Origin: Gammaproteobacteria bacterium | Lineage (GTDB): Bacteria > Pseudomonadota > Gammaproteobacteria > Steroidobacterales > GCA-2729495 | Length of the DNA stretch: 64,000 bases | Assembly: GCA_030746435.1 (NCBI GenBank) | Contig: JASLMV010000010.1 | Span: 1-64,000, forward strand | Reading direction: 5' to 3' | In this document: positions 20,339-31,291 of the stretch, piece after piece | Numbering within the stretch: position 1 is the first letter of the stretch | Layout: every line of letters starts with the position of its first letter | The notes under the pieces: model-generated | What the model saw: the letters and a program-made list of their open reading frames with translations, nothing else | Database searches by the model: none | What the model was told of the DNA's origin: nothing | Translations under genes and position numbers: made by a program

Positions 20339-23300
20339 ATGACTGCATTGCTGAGCAAACTGAGCCGCTGGATTTTGCAGATCGTAGCCGGTCTGGTCAT
20401 CGTTCTGGCATTGCTGGTCGGGGTGGTGCGGCTGTTGTTGCCGGAGGCCGCGGACTTTACCGATGACATCAAGGCGGAAGTTCGCGACCGCTCGGGCTAC
20501 CAGGTCGACTTCGGGCATATCAGCGCCGGCATTTCCATTTACGGGCCTGAACTCCGTTTATCGCAAACGACTATAAAGCTGCCGGACGGACAGCAGGTTG
20601 CAGTCGCGGAGGAGGCAGCCGTCAGTCTTGACCTGTTTGCCCTGCTGAGTACCGGCAAGCTTGCGCCCGGCAGAGTTTACGTGGAAGGTATAAGCGTCGA
20701 TGTACAAATCGATACCGAGGGTGTGTTGCTGCTACAGGGCCGCCCTCTAAGCGACTATGTACCGGGCGACAGTGAAACCGAGTTCGATCCGGACAAACTT
20801 CCGGAAGGCTTGCTGCAACTGACGGACGTTGCGTTCAGCTTCCAGGACAGGAAGCGCGACCGGCCACAGATTACCGGCCAGCTGAAGAGTTTCAGCCTGG
20901 AACTTGATAACGGCCGGCTGAACCTTGCAGGCGAGGTGGAACCGGGCGGCGATCTCGGCGACTGGCTCGAACTCGAGGGCGAAATACCGCTTGCGCTGTT
21001 GCTTGACCCCGACGAGATGGACCGCGAAACTCCGTGGGAACTCAGACTGCGCGCGGATGATTTCCGGCTGGACCCGTGGTTGCGGCTGGCCGATCTCAGC
21101 GATATCCCGGTTATCGACAGTGAGGGTTCGGTAGATGCAGCGGTCGAGTTTCGGGGGCTCGTACCCATCGGGCTGGCCGCGGAACTGGACATCGAGCGGC
21201 TGCAACTGGCGCAGCCCCAGGGGCCGCCGACCACTATAGATATATTTGAAGGCCGGTTGGCCTGGCGGAAAACCGAGGGGGGCTGGGACGCGAACGGTGA
21301 GCGGCTGGTGATCGGGCGGTTGGGCCGCATCTGGCCATCCAGTAGTTTTACCTTCCGTTACCTGCAGGAACCCGACGAATCCGCCCAGTCGGTCAGGTTC
21401 AGCGCGCTGTTTTTGCGCCTGGAAGACCTGATGCCTTTCGTTCAGGCCGTCGCGTCGGAGCAGTTAATCGATGCGGGCGTGGAGGGTAGTTTCAGTGGCG
21501 ATGTTGAAAAGCTGCGCCTGAATCTTTCGCTGGTTGACAAAAAACCCGGCAATTTCGATCTGGCGCTTAGTTTCAGCAAGCTCGGTTACAAAACGCCCGG
21601 CCCGGAGTTCGACCTCAGTGGATTCACGGGCAGTGTGCAGGCAGACCAGGACGGCGGCAACCTGAAAGTCGAATCGCGCAAGGCGAGGTTCGGTGTGGCA
21701 AAACTGTTCAGGCATGTGCTGGATATTGACAGCCTCGACGGCCTGGCCATCTGGCGCGTAACGCCGGACGGCTATCGCGTGCTCGCAGACGGCGTGCAGG
21801 TTGAAACGCCCGTCGGTGTGGGACAGGCTTCGTTCGAACTCAACATCGATCCGGAATTTAAAACACCGCTCCTGGATATTAGCGGTACCGGTCGAATCGA
21901 CGATGCGGCCGCAGGCAAGGTTTATCTGCCCAACGTACTGCCCGATAAGGTTACCGAGTGGCTGGAGGAAGGCATCATTGGCGGCCGGGTCCCGCACGCC
22001 GAATTCAAAATTGACGGACCTCTCCTCGATTTTCCTTTCGATAAGAATCAGGGTGTTTTTTATCTCGAGGGGGAATTTGAAGATGCTGTGCTCGACTATG
22101 CGCCGGGGTGGCCGGTGTTGAGGGACGCGAGTGGGGCGCTCGTGTTCGACGGGGTGTCGATGCACAGCAGCCGCAACAGGCTCAACCTCGCGGGGATACG
22201 CCTGGAGAATGTTACCGCGCACATAGAAGACTTGAGAGACGGTATCGTAGAACTCGAGGGTGGCGGCAGAAGCGATGCTGACAAGTTACTGCGTTTCCTG
22301 CAGCAAACACCCGCCGGTAAAAATATGGGGCCGGTATTCGCCAGGGTCCGGGCTGAAGGCCCTGCCGAGGCAAGTGTAAAACTGATTCTGCCTGTCCTGG
22401 ATATAGACCAGTGGCAACTCGATGGTGAGGTAACAATTTCGGATGCCTCGGGGTGGCTTGACGGAATAGATCCCCGCTTCACGGATCTCAATGGCACCGG
22501 CCGCGTGCACAATACGGACGTAACCGCCAGTGGCGTCACCGGCAAGCTGCTGGACGAAGCCTTGCAAATTGATGTTTTGCCCACGGGCGACCCGGCTGCG
22601 GCCTACAGTCACCGGGTAACAGTGTCCGGCAATCTGCAGGTGGACAAGGCCGAGGAAGCGCTCCACTTACCCGAGACCCCGTTTTTCACGGGGAAAACGC
22701 CCGCAAAAGTTACTGCCTTGTTTCCGGTGCCCAATAACCCGGATACCGAGTTTCGTCTGCTGTTCGAGTCCAGGCTGGAGGGCGTGACTAGCCTGCTGCC
22801 GGCCCCTGTCGACAAGGCGGCGGCTGAGCGGGAGGCGGTGCAACTCAAGATTCGGTTTCCGGAGACCGGCGTTATAGACCTGAACGGAGCGCTCGAGCGC
22901 GGTATCGGCTTCGCATTAAGGATGCGGGAAGATGAGGATGGCTGGCAGATAGACCGCAGCCATTTCCGGGGCAGGGGCGAACTGCCGGAATTGCCGGACC
23001 GACCCGGCACACGTTTAAGTGGCTACGTCGACAGTGTCGACATTGCAGAATGGGTAGCAGCGTTTTCGGGCGAAGTCGTCCAGTCCCGCGGAAGGGATAA
23101 AGGTGAGCCGCAGATATGGCAGCATTACTTCAGCCAGGCTGATGTGCAAATCGGCGAACTGTACGCGCTTAATCATCGCTTTGTGGATGTCGACGCGCGC
23201 GTCGACTTCAACGAGCGTTCCTGGGATATCTATGTTGCGGGGCCGTGGCTCGAGGGACTTGTAGAGCTGCCCTACGATTTTACCGGTTCTCTGCCGGCGG

Positions 23301-24343
23301 AACTTGCGCTGGAGCGTGCGTTACTGATCGAGCCCGTGGAAGAAGAAGGTTCCGAGGACGAAGAAGCGGATTACGCGGTTGATCCGCGTGAACTGCCGGC
23401 GATACGGGGGAGTATCGATGATTTCGCAATTGGCAACCTGCGCCTGGGCAAACTCGAACTGGATGTGCGTCGCAACCAGGATGGCCTGCGCTCAACCCTG
23501 CTGAATACCAACGCATCCAGTTTCTCCACCGAAATGTCGGCGGACTGGACGGTAGTAGACAAGGCCCAACGCAGCCGTCTGCATGTGGAGCTGGTCAGCA
23601 CTGACATGGCGGATACCCTGCAGAAGCTTGGTTACACGCCGCTCATCAGTGCAGAATCGGCAAAGGTCGTTGCCGACTTCCTCTGGGAAGGCGGGCCCGG
23701 ACTGGGCATCGTTTACGAGTCCACCGGAGAGCTCGAGCTCGAAGTCAAAGACGGGGTCGTCAATGAGGTCGACCCGGCCGGTGGCAGAATACTCGGGTTG
23801 TTGAGTGTCGCGGCCCTGCCGCGCAGGCTTGCACTGGATTTCAGCGAATTGACCGCTGACGGCCTGAAGTTCAACCGCATACAGGGCAAGTTCCGGATGG
23901 ACTTCGGCGACGCCTGGACCTGTAACCTGGGCCTTGAAGGACCGGTGGCCGACATGGGTATTGTGGGCCGTACAGGTGCGGCCGCGCAGGATTACGACCA
24001 GGTCGCGGTGGTAAAACCACATGTGTCGCAAATTATGCCGGCCGCGGGCTATATGTTCGGCGGTCCGGCCGTCGGGGGGCCCCTCTTGCTGATTACCCAG
24101 TTTTTCAAGAAACCGCTGAGCGGTATCGGCGAAAACTATTACAAGATTTCGGGTAGTTGGGATGAGCCTGTCATCAACCAGGTAGAACGTTCCGAGCTGG
24201 ATACGACGGCATACGCGGACTGCGAAGATCAGTTGCCGACGCTTTCACCTGAAGAAATCGAGGCGATTAAAGGCCTGATTACAGGGGAGCCCGAAGTCGC
24301 CGAAGAGATTGATTCCGAATCGCCGGGCAACGAAGGAAGCTGA
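20339..24343 (+). CDS. yhdP: YhdP-like AsmA-family large envelope protein
   Basis: Very large (1334 residues) AsmA-like protein with one N-terminal transmembrane helix (WILQIVAGLVIVLALLVGVV) and a long periplasmic beta-rich repeat body. The C-terminal DUF3971/AsmA-like region includes AAGYMFGGPAVGGPLLLITQFFKKPLSGI. YhdP, TamB and YdbH are thought to bridge phospholipid transport between membranes. Here, as in E. coli, it follows rng. ATG 20339 was chosen because it directly precedes the membrane helix. Confidence 0.92.
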   Translation: MTALLSKLSRWILQIVAGLVIVLALLVGVVRLLLPEAADFTDDIKAEVRDRSGYQVDFGHISAGISIYGPELRLSQTTIKLPDGQQVAVAEEAAVSLDLFALLSTGKLAPGRVYVEGISVDVQIDTEGVLLLQGRPLSDYVPGDSETEFDPDKLPEGLLQLTDVAFSFQDRKRDRPQITGQLKSFSLELDNGRLNLAGEVEPGGDLGDWLELEGEIPLALLLDPDEMDRETPWELRLRADDFRLDPWLRLADLSDIPVIDSEGSVDAAVEFRGLVPIGLAAELDIERLQLAQPQGPPTTIDIFEGRLAWRKTEGGWDANGERLVIGRLGRIWPSSSFTFRYLQEPDESAQSVRFSALFLRLEDLMPFVQAVASEQLIDAGVEGSFSGDVEKLRLNLSLVDKKPGNFDLALSFSKLGYKTPGPEFDLSGFTGSVQADQDGGNLKVESRKARFGVAKLFRHVLDIDSLDGLAIWRVTPDGYRVLADGVQVETPVGVGQASFELNIDPEFKTPLLDISGTGRIDDAAAGKVYLPNVLPDKVTEWLEEGIIGGRVPHAEFKIDGPLLDFPFDKNQGVFYLEGEFEDAVLDYAPGWPVLRDASGALVFDGVSMHSSRNRLNLAGIRLENVTAHIEDLRDGIVELEGGGRSDADKLLRFLQQTPAGKNMGPVFARVRAEGPAEASVKLILPVLDIDQWQLDGEVTISDASGWLDGIDPRFTDLNGTGRVHNTDVTASGVTGKLLDEALQIDVLPTGDPAAAYSHRVTVSGNLQVDKAEEALHLPETPFFTGKTPAKVTALFPVPNNPDTEFRLLFESRLEGVTSLLPAPVDKAAAEREAVQLKIRFPETGVIDLNGALERGIGFALRMREDEDGWQIDRSHFRGRGELPELPDRPGTRLSGYVDSVDIAEWVAAFSGEVVQSRGRDKGEPQIWQHYFSQADVQIGELYALNHRFVDVDARVDFNERSWDIYVAGPWLEGLVELPYDFTGSLPAELALERALLIEPVEEEGSEDEEADYAVDPRELPAIRGSIDDFAIGNLRLGKLELDVRRNQDGLRSTLLNTNASSFSTEMSADWTVVDKAQRSRLHVELVSTDMADTLQKLGYTPLISAESAKVVADFLWEGGPGLGIVYESTGELELEVKDGVVNEVDPAGGRILGLLSVAALPRRLALDFSELTADGLKFNRIQGKFRMDFGDAWTCNLGLEGPVADMGIVGRTGAAAQDYDQVAVVKPHVSQIMPAAGYMFGGPAVGGPLLLITQFFKKPLSGIGENYYKISGSWDEPVINQVERSELDTTAYADCEDQLPTLSPEEIEAIKGLITGEPEVAEEIDSESPGNEGS

Positions 24344-25191
24344 TGCGGCTGGCCGCACTACAGCTTAATTCGAGCGCTGACGTTCAGGACAACCTTGTGC
24401 AGGCGGGGGAGCAACTCACCCGCGTAGCAGCAGACGGTGCGCAACTGGTCGTGCTGCCCGAAAATTTTGCACTCATGTCCGAGACCCGCGCGGACCGGCA
24501 TGCCCTGACCGAAGCTGACGGCGATGGTCCGTTGCAGGCCTTTCTAGGCGCACACGCCCGGGAACTGGGCCTGTGGATAGTCGGGGGTACCCTGCCGATC
24601 CGCAGCAATGATCCGGAACGGCCATTTTCTGCATGTTGTGTTTATAACGACAGTGGCGAGCGCGTCGCACGCTACGACAAAATTCACTTGTTTGACGTGC
24701 AGGTACCGGATGCCGAAAAGCATGACAAAAACTCCATTGCCGAGGTTTACAAAGAATCGTCATTTACGTCGCATGGTTCTGAACCCTGTGTCGTTAACAC
24801 ACCCTGGGGCAATCTCGGCGTGGCCGTGTGCTATGATCTTCGCTTCCCGGAACTGTTCCGACAAATGCTTTCGAGCGGTTTTGAACTGCTCGCGGTACCG
24901 GCCGCGTTCACGGTCGCAACGGGCAGCGCACATTGGGAATTGCTGTTGCGGGCCCGGGCTGCAGAAAACCTTAGCTATGTAATTGCGGCTGCGCAGGTTG
25001 GCGTGCACCCGGGGGGGCGGCATACCTGGGGTCATACAATGATCGTGAGCCCCTGGGGCGAGGTCCTTGCCGATGCAGGCAGCGAACCGGGCGTTGTGCT
25101 GGCCGACTTTGACAGGGCCGAGCTAAGCAGGCTGCGGCAGGAATTTCCGGTGCTGCAGCACAAACGAACAGGACAAACAGACACGGAGTAG
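24343..25191 (+). CDS. Carbon–nitrogen hydrolase (Nit-type amidase)
   Basis: Nitrilase-superfamily amidase; probable deaminated-glutathione or omega-amidase by comparison with Nit1/YafV-type proteins. The 282-residue protein shows the Glu–Lys–Cys triad as [23 protein letters not shown] and [14 protein letters not shown]. Its ATG overlaps the yhdP stop by one base (TGATG). Exact substrate cannot be read from the sequence. Confidence 0.88.
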   Translation: MRLAALQLNSSADVQDNLVQAGEQLTRVAADGAQLVVLPENFALMSETRADRHALTEADGDGPLQAFLGAHARELGLWIVGGTLPIRSNDPERPFSACCVYNDSGERVARYDKIHLFDVQVPDAEKHDKNSIAEVYKESSFTSHGSEPCVVNTPWGNLGVAVCYDLRFPELFRQMLSSGFELLAVPAAFTVATGSAHWELLLRARAAENLSYVIAAAQVGVHPGGRHTWGHTMIVSPWGEVLADAGSEPGVVLADFDRAELSRLRQEFPVLQHKRTGQTDTE

Positions 25192-25193
25192 GC

Positions 25194-26651
25194 ATGACAG
25201 GTTCTGCGACAGACAATCCCATAGAACTTGCACGAAGTTTCCTGCTTGCGCCGACTGGTGTGGAAGATCGCCATCTGGACGATGCGCTGGGGAAAATGCT
25301 GACCGGCGGCGTCGACTCTGCGGATATTTATTTCCAGTTCGTGCGTCACGAAGCCTGGTCGCTTGAAGACAGCATGGTCAAAGAGGGTAGCCACAGTATC
25401 GATCAGGGCGTGGGCGTGCGGGCCATCGCCGGAGAGAAAACCGGTTTTGCCTATTCTGATGAACTGGTAGTCCCTGCCCTGATGTCCGCCGCAGAAGCCG
25501 CGGGCGCTATCGCGCGGCAGGGCAAGTCGGGCCGGTTGCAGTCGTGGGAGGCCCGGCCGGGGCACCGGCTTTACCCGGCGATCGATCCCCTGAGCACGAT
25601 CAGTGACGAGGCCAAGGTGGAACTGCTCCAGGCTATCGACCGTGAAACCCGTGCCATAGATCCACGTGTAAAACAGGTGATAGCCGCTCTGGCCGCGGCG
25701 CATGAAGTCGTCCTGGTATGCGCAAGTGACGGTGTACTTGCTGCAGATATTCGCCCGCTGATCCGGTGCAATGTTTCGGTGATCGTGGAATCCGGCGGCC
25801 GGCGTGAACAGGGCTTCAGTGGCGGCGGCGGTCGCCATAGTTACGAGTACTTCCTGGAAGAAGACCATGCACTTGAATACGGCCGCGAAGCAGTCCGCCA
25901 GGCGCTGGTGAACCTCGAAGCCATTGCCGCCCCGGCAGGCGAAATGCCGGTCGTGCTCGGCCCGGGCTGGCCGGGCGTGCTGCTGCATGAGGCCATAGGC
26001 CATGGACTCGAGGGTGACTTTAACCGTAAAGGCACATCCGTTTTCGCGGGCCGCATTGGCGAAAAAGTGGCCACCGAATTTTGCACGGTTGTCGACGACG
26101 GCATGATGGAAGGGCGCCGCGGTTCGCTCAACGTCGATGATGAAGGTACGCAGACGGCCCAGACAACGCTTATCGAAAACGGCCGGCTGACCGCCTATAT
26201 GCAGGACAAGCTGAACGCGCGCCTGATGGGTATGGAGCCCACCGGTAACGGCCGGCGCCAGTCATTTGCGCACCTTCCCCTGCCGCGTATGACGAACACT
26301 TACATGTTGCCCGGTCCACATGATCCGGAAGAAATAATTGCGTCGGTAGACAAGGGTATTTACGCACGCAACTTCGCCGGGGGGCAGGTAGACATTACTT
26401 CGGGCAAGTTCGTATTTTCCACGAGCGAGACCTACCTGATCGAGGACGGTCGCATCGGTAAGCCACTTAAAGACGCCACCCTGATCGGTGACGGCCCGTC
26501 CGTGCTGACGCAGGTCTCGATGGTGGGCAACGATCTTGCGCTGGACGCTGGTATCGGTGTCTGCGGCAAAGAAGGCCAGTCGGTTCCGGTTGGTGTCGGC
26601 CAGCCGACCTTGCGTGTCGACCGGCTTACCGTCGGCGGTGTCGCGGCCTAA
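25194..26651 (+). CDS. tldD: Metalloprotease TldD
   Basis: Catalytic subunit of the TldD/TldE zinc protease that processes modified peptides and CcdA. The HExxH motif appears in [14 protein letters not shown]. The length of 485 residues matches E. coli TldD. It starts 2 bases after the nit gene. Its partner pmbA (tldE) lies 0.9 kb downstream. Confidence 0.96.
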   Translation: MTGSATDNPIELARSFLLAPTGVEDRHLDDALGKMLTGGVDSADIYFQFVRHEAWSLEDSMVKEGSHSIDQGVGVRAIAGEKTGFAYSDELVVPALMSAAEAAGAIARQGKSGRLQSWEARPGHRLYPAIDPLSTISDEAKVELLQAIDRETRAIDPRVKQVIAALAAAHEVVLVCASDGVLAADIRPLIRCNVSVIVESGGRREQGFSGGGGRHSYEYFLEEDHALEYGREAVRQALVNLEAIAAPAGEMPVVLGPGWPGVLLHEAIGHGLEGDFNRKGTSVFAGRIGEKVATEFCTVVDDGMMEGRRGSLNVDDEGTQTAQTTLIENGRLTAYMQDKLNARLMGMEPTGNGRRQSFAHLPLPRMTNTYMLPGPHDPEEIIASVDKGIYARNFAGGQVDITSGKFVFSTSETYLIEDGRIGKPLKDATLIGDGPSVLTQVSMVGNDLALDAGIGVCGKEGQSVPVGVGQPTLRVDRLTVGGVAA

Positions 26652-26727
26652 AGACACCGTTCCATTACGCGTTTTGTAAAGCGGACACTTGACCCGAAGG
26701 GCCATGTGATGGGATAAACAAGCCGAC

Positions 26728-26946
26728 ATGCGTATCTGGATTTCCAAACCCTTTTACGAAATACTGCCGTATCTGTACGCAGCTTCCGGGCTTGTGCTGT
26801 TAACCGCTTCGCTTTACCTGGATTTCTGGTACTGGCCAACCATATGCCTCGTCCTGGGCATCGCCTGCCTGATCTACGGATTATTTGTTTTCCTGAAGCG
26901 GCGTGATTTTCGCCACGACCGACCGGCCCTCCCGAAAGAAGACTAG
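26728..26946 (+). CDS. Small two-helix membrane protein, unknown
   Basis: The 72-residue protein has two hydrophobic segments (about residues 13–30 and 33–55: LYAASGLVLLTASLYL and TICLVLGIACLIYGLFVFL) and a charged C-terminus. I do not recognise a named family. It is 76 bases after tldD, on the same strand, ahead of antisense purE. Composition and frame use look like a real small gene. Confidence 0.6.
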   Translation: MRIWISKPFYEILPYLYAASGLVLLTASLYLDFWYWPTICLVLGIACLIYGLFVFLKRRDFRHDRPALPKED

Positions 26947-26965
26947 GGATATTTCGTCTTAATCT

Positions 26966-27460
26966 TTATCGGGCCTGATCGGGCGGCGGCATATCCGCAA
27001 TTTTCTGCGTCTGTTCGGCCCGGTAATCATCCAGCGCCGCGCGTATCCTGTCGTCGTTTAGCGCCAGGATGGCGGCTGCCAGCAACGCGGCATTGATAGC
27101 CCCGGGCTTGCCAATGGCGAGTGCGCCGACCGGTATACCGGGCGGCATCTGCACGATCGCGTGCAGTGCATCCTGGCCCTTCAGTGCACCGGCATCGAGC
27201 GGGACGCCCAGCACCGGCAACGGCGTGTGCGCAGCCGCTACGCCGGGCAAAGCGGCCGCAAGGCCCGCCCCGCACACGAGCACCTTAATGCCCCGGTCAC
27301 GTGCACTTTCGCAGTATTCGGTCAGGAGTTTCGGCGCGCGGTGGGCGGAAATCACCCGGTTTTCGCTGTCAATTCCGAGTTTGTCGAGCGTTGCCGATAC
27401 CTGGGACATGACTTCCCAGTCCGACTGCGAACCCATGATGATGCCTACCTGTGCGCCCAT
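26966..27460 (-). CDS. purE: N5-carboxyaminoimidazole ribonucleotide mutase (PurE, class I)
   Basis: Purine synthesis: converts N5-CAIR to CAIR. The 164-residue protein starts MGAQVGIIMGSQSDWEVM and carries SAHRAP and GAGLAAALPGVAAAHTPLPVLGVP. That is the class I type, which needs PurK, but no purK is beside it. It lies antisense between the two halves of the TldD/TldE system. purC is 3 kb away on the same strand. Confidence 0.95.
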   Translation of the reverse strand: MGAQVGIIMGSQSDWEVMSQVSATLDKLGIDSENRVISAHRAPKLLTEYCESARDRGIKVLVCGAGLAAALPGVAAAHTPLPVLGVPLDAGALKGQDALHAIVQMPPGIPVGALAIGKPGAINAALLAAAILALNDDRIRAALDDYRAEQTQKIADMPPPDQAR

Positions 27461-27546
27461 CTGCGCATTCTATAGCGAAGTGCATCGATGTAAAGATGGT
27501 TTAGAATTCGCCACTTCCTGAGAGATACCCAAGCGATGAGAATCTG

Positions 27547-28887
27547 ATGGCCACGACCGAGACAGATAATAGTCTGGCGAAACTTGAAAGCAGTATAGAG
27601 AGTGTGCTCGCGCAGGCCGGTGAGGCCGGAGCCAGCCAGGCTGAAGCGAGCGCCAGCGCAGGTTCCGGATTGTCGGTAACCGTCCGCAAACAGGAAGTCG
27701 AAACGCTCGAGTACCATCGCGACCAGGGACTCTCGCTGACAGTTTATTTCGGTAAACGCAAGGGCAGCGCCAGCACGACCGATCTCCGTGCGGAATCGCT
27801 GCAGGAGACCGTTGCAAAGGCCTGTTCCCTCGCACGCTACGGCGCGGAGGATGATGCGGCCGGGCTGGCGGATGCCGAACGAATGGCAACCGATTTCCCT
27901 GACCTCGACCTCTACCACTCGTGGGCGCTGGACGCGGATCAGGCAATCGGGCTGGCAACCGAATGCGAGGCGGCTGCACTGGGTTTTGACACGCTCATCA
28001 GCAATTCTGAAGGCGCCTCGGTCCACAGTCATGAAGGCGGGCATGCCTATGGCAACAGCCACGGGTTCCTCGCGGCCTATCCAGACAGTCAGCACAGCCT
28101 GTCGTGTGCCGTGATTGCCGCACAGGGATCGGACATGCAGCGCGACCATGAATATACGGTTGCGCGTGATCCCGCGGACCTGGTGGGCGCAGAAGCCATT
28201 GGCAGGGAAGCCGCCGGCAAAACGATAAAACGTCTCGGTGCCGTAAAACTCGATACGCGTGTAACCCCGGTCATTTATCCCGCGCACCTGGTCCGGGGCC
28301 TGTTTCACCATGCGGTGGGTGCGCTGCGCGGTGCCGCACTGTACCGGCGGGCCAGTTTTTTGCTGGACAGCCTCGGGCAGCAGGTCTTTGCTCCGCATGT
28401 ATCGATAGTGGAACGGCCGCATATCCCGAAGGCGCTGGGAAGTGCGGCATTCGATGATGAAGGTGTTGCGACCCGTGAACGTGGGCTTGTCGAGTCGGGA
28501 GTATTAAAAGGCTACGTACTCGCCAGTTACTACGCACGCAAGCTCGGTATGGAATCGACCGGCAACGCGGGCGGTGTCCATAACCTTGTCGTGAGCGATA
28601 CGGGCGTGACCTACGCCGACCTGGTACAGGAAATGGGGACGGGTTTTATCGTGTCCGAGTTGATGGGGCAGGGCGTAAATACCGTGACCGGCGACTATTC
28701 CCGTGGCGCAACCGGGTTTTGGGTGAAGGACGGCGAGATCGCCCATCCGGTCCACGAAGTCACGATCGCCGGCAATCTGCGTGACATGTACAAGGGTATG
28801 CTGGCAATTGCCACGGATACCGATTTCCGGGGCGGCATACACACCGGTTCCGCACTCATCGATAAGGTAACCATCGCCGGCAACTGA
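27547..28887 (+). CDS. pmbA: TldE/PmbA non-catalytic subunit of the TldD/E protease
   Basis: Partner of TldD, also needed for microcin B17 maturation in E. coli. The 446-residue protein has the U62-family fold regions (LVRGLFHHAVGALRGAALYRRASFL, GVHNLVVSDTG, GTGFIVSELMGQGVNTVTGDYSRGATGFWV) but no HExxH, as expected for TldE. It ends 12 bases from the convergent yihY gene. Confidence 0.95.
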   Translation: MATTETDNSLAKLESSIESVLAQAGEAGASQAEASASAGSGLSVTVRKQEVETLEYHRDQGLSLTVYFGKRKGSASTTDLRAESLQETVAKACSLARYGAEDDAAGLADAERMATDFPDLDLYHSWALDADQAIGLATECEAAALGFDTLISNSEGASVHSHEGGHAYGNSHGFLAAYPDSQHSLSCAVIAAQGSDMQRDHEYTVARDPADLVGAEAIGREAAGKTIKRLGAVKLDTRVTPVIYPAHLVRGLFHHAVGALRGAALYRRASFLLDSLGQQVFAPHVSIVERPHIPKALGSAAFDDEGVATRERGLVESGVLKGYVLASYYARKLGMESTGNAGGVHNLVVSDTGVTYADLVQEMGTGFIVSELMGQGVNTVTGDYSRGATGFWVKDGEIAHPVHEVTIAGNLRDMYKGMLAIATDTDFRGGIHTGSALIDKVTIAGN

Positions 28888-28899
28888 ATGTTTCCGGTT

Positions 28900-30213
28900 T
28901 CAGGCGGCTTCCTCGTCGAGCAGGTCGTAAAGGCTGGTGTTATCCAGCCTGGGGCCGACAAGCGCTTCCATTTCAGCCAGCACACCGCTTACGTTGGCCG
29001 GCCACTTACCGCCACGGAAAACATCCTCCGCGTTACGCGTACGCACGGCCTGCACGATTTCACGGAGGTTGATGCTGCCTGGATCGCGCGCGGGTATCAG
29101 TTGGCCGCGCCCGCCCATCTCCAGTAATCCTGTTGCGATCAGGCGTCTGGTGACGAGTCCGACGAGCATCCCCGGCACGCGGAGCTTCCCGCCTATAACG
29201 TTGGTCGTTAGCGCTTTGCCGCCTTTTCTGAACGAGTCCGCAACCAGCATCATGATGCTGAGTGCGATCTCCTCCCGCATCTGGTTGCCGATATTGAGCT
29301 GGCGGTAACCAGTCCGTATGTAGTCCGGGTTCTGGAAGTAGAATGAGGCCTGCGCGCCGACCAGCAGAATCAGCCAGGAAATATACAGCCACATCAGCGC
29401 GATGATCACGATGGCAAATGAGGCATAGATAGTAACGTTGCGGGTCGAGGTGACGACAAAGGTTGCGAACAGCATCCCGCAGGTTGCCCAGAGTACGCCA
29501 CCCGTCAGCCCGCCGATCAGCGCCGAGCCGACGCGAACACGGGTATTCGGGATAAACCAGTAGAGCAGGCTGAACATCAGGCTGACCAGGAGGTACGGCA
29601 TCATCTTGCCGATCATGACCGCGGTAGCGCCGAACGGGCCTATTTGCAATAAGCGGTCGACCAGTGCATTGCTGCCTATTGTGGCGATGAGACCCACGGC
29701 CGTTACCATCAGCAACGGACCGACCAACACGACGCTCAGGTATTCGCCAAACCGCTGCACAAAACTGCGTGCCGCATCGACCCGCCAGATATGGTTCAGG
29801 CTGTCCTCAATTTTTTTAATCATCGACACGGTGGTGTAAATCAGCAGGACCAGTCCGACACCCGCCAGCAAACCACCCTGTACGTTGTCGACGAAACCGA
29901 TGAGCTGATCGGTCAGTTCAACGCCTTTTTCGCCCAGTGGTGCGAGCAGACTGCGCAGTGCGGGTTCGATTCGGGTGCGGTGGATGCCGAAACCCTTCAG
30001 CGCGGAAAAGCTCAGGGCGAGCAGCGGGACGATGGACAAAATAGTGATATAGACGAGCCCCATCGCGCGCAGCGTAAGCGTGGTAGTAATGACATCACGG
30101 ATGATGGCATAGACGAAGCGTACGAACCGGATCAGTAGCTGCAGGCCCGGGTGCAGCGACTTGATACCGCGATGCCAGAGCAGCGCTTCGAGTTTCAGCA
30201 GGAGTTCGTCCAA
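28900..30213 (-). CDS. YihY/BrkB-family inner-membrane protein
   Basis: The 437-residue protein has six probable transmembrane helices in residues 35–285, matching the UPF0761/BrkB family (YITILSIVPLLALSFS; GVLWATCGMLFATFV). A soluble C-terminal part of about 150 residues resembles a winged-helix domain (LVGLVTRRLIATGLLEM). The family was once called RNase BN, an assignment since withdrawn. Its real function is unknown. Confidence 0.88.
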   Translation of the reverse strand: MDELLLKLEALLWHRGIKSLHPGLQLLIRFVRFVYAIIRDVITTTLTLRAMGLVYITILSIVPLLALSFSALKGFGIHRTRIEPALRSLLAPLGEKGVELTDQLIGFVDNVQGGLLAGVGLVLLIYTTVSMIKKIEDSLNHIWRVDAARSFVQRFGEYLSVVLVGPLLMVTAVGLIATIGSNALVDRLLQIGPFGATAVMIGKMMPYLLVSLMFSLLYWFIPNTRVRVGSALIGGLTGGVLWATCGMLFATFVVTSTRNVTIYASFAIVIIALMWLYISWLILLVGAQASFYFQNPDYIRTGYRQLNIGNQMREEIALSIMMLVADSFRKGGKALTTNVIGGKLRVPGMLVGLVTRRLIATGLLEMGGRGQLIPARDPGSINLREIVQAVRTRNAEDVFRGGKWPANVSGVLAEMEALVGPRLDNTSLYDLLDEEAA

Positions 30214-30276
30214 GGAACCTTTCCGTGCAAATTCAGCAAGGCAATGCGTTGTCCGGATTGTACATGACGAGCGTCT

Positions 30277-31167
30277 TCAGCCCGCCAGTTGATTGAAGGC
30301 CTGTTGGTATTTTTCTGCGGTACGGGCAATAACTTCGTCCGGTAACTCGGGACCGGGCGCTGTCTTATCCCAGTCGAGCGTCTCGAGGTGATCGCGTACG
30401 AACTGTTTGTCGAAACTGGGCGGGCTGATTCCGGTTTTGTATTGATCGGCCGGCCAGAAGCGAGATGAATCGGGTGTCAGTACCTCATCGATCAGGTAGA
30501 GTTTCCCCGCATCGTCCAGCCCGAACTCGAACTTTGTGTCAGCGATTATAATGCCGTGTTTGCGTGCATAATCTGCGCCGTGTTGATAGATCTTTATCGA
30601 CAGGTCGCGCACATGTTCAGCAAGTTCCGTGCCAATCATGTCGCACATACGGTCAAAGTCGATATTTTCATCGTGTTCGCCGACCTCCGCCTTGGTGGCG
30701 GGCGTGAATATCGGTTCGGGCAGTTTTGCTGCCATATCCAGACCTGCAGGCAGCTCGATGCCACAAACAGCACCGGATTGTTGATAATCCTTCCAGCCCG
30801 AACCGATCAGGTAACCGCGCACTACAGCTTCCACCGGCAAGGGTTTTAACCTCTTTACGACAATCGCGCGATCGCCCAGTTCGGCACGCTCCGACTCGTC
30901 CTGTACCACATCGGACAGGCTAAGCTCACTCAGGTGATTGGGAACGATACTTGCGGTTCGATCGAACCAGAAATTTGACAGCTTGGTGAGCACTGCACCT
31001 TTGCCCGGAATAGGGTCAGGCAGTACCACGTCAAAGGCAGACAGGCGATCGCTGGTAACGATCAGCAAGTGATCGTCATCGACCGAATAAATATCCCGTA
31101 CTTTCCCCTGGCTGATGCGTTTGAGTCCGGAGAGTTTCGATTCGTAAAGTGTGTTATTCATAGTCAT
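30277..31167 (-). CDS. purC: SAICAR synthase
   Basis: Joins CAIR and aspartate in purine synthesis. The 296-residue protein has [44 protein letters not shown] and the DTKFEFGLD motif. It is the longer SAICAR synthase type. Start ATG 31167 and ATG 31161 are both possible; neither has a clear Shine–Dalgarno site. Confidence 0.95.
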   Translation of the reverse strand: MTMNNTLYESKLSGLKRISQGKVRDIYSVDDDHLLIVTSDRLSAFDVVLPDPIPGKGAVLTKLSNFWFDRTASIVPNHLSELSLSDVVQDESERAELGDRAIVVKRLKPLPVEAVVRGYLIGSGWKDYQQSGAVCGIELPAGLDMAAKLPEPIFTPATKAEVGEHDENIDFDRMCDMIGTELAEHVRDLSIKIYQHGADYARKHGIIIADTKFEFGLDDAGKLYLIDEVLTPDSSRFWPADQYKTGISPPSFDKQFVRDHLETLDWDKTAPGPELPDEVIARTAEKYQQAFNQLAG

Positions 31168-31291
31168 GTTTGTGTTATTGACGGCGGCTGGTTCTGTTTA
31201 TTGTGATGGCCTACTCCGTGGCCTGGAGCTGGCGTATTTTAGCCCCGGATGACCGTTTAGCGAAATCCGGGACGGCGGATATATTACATCG

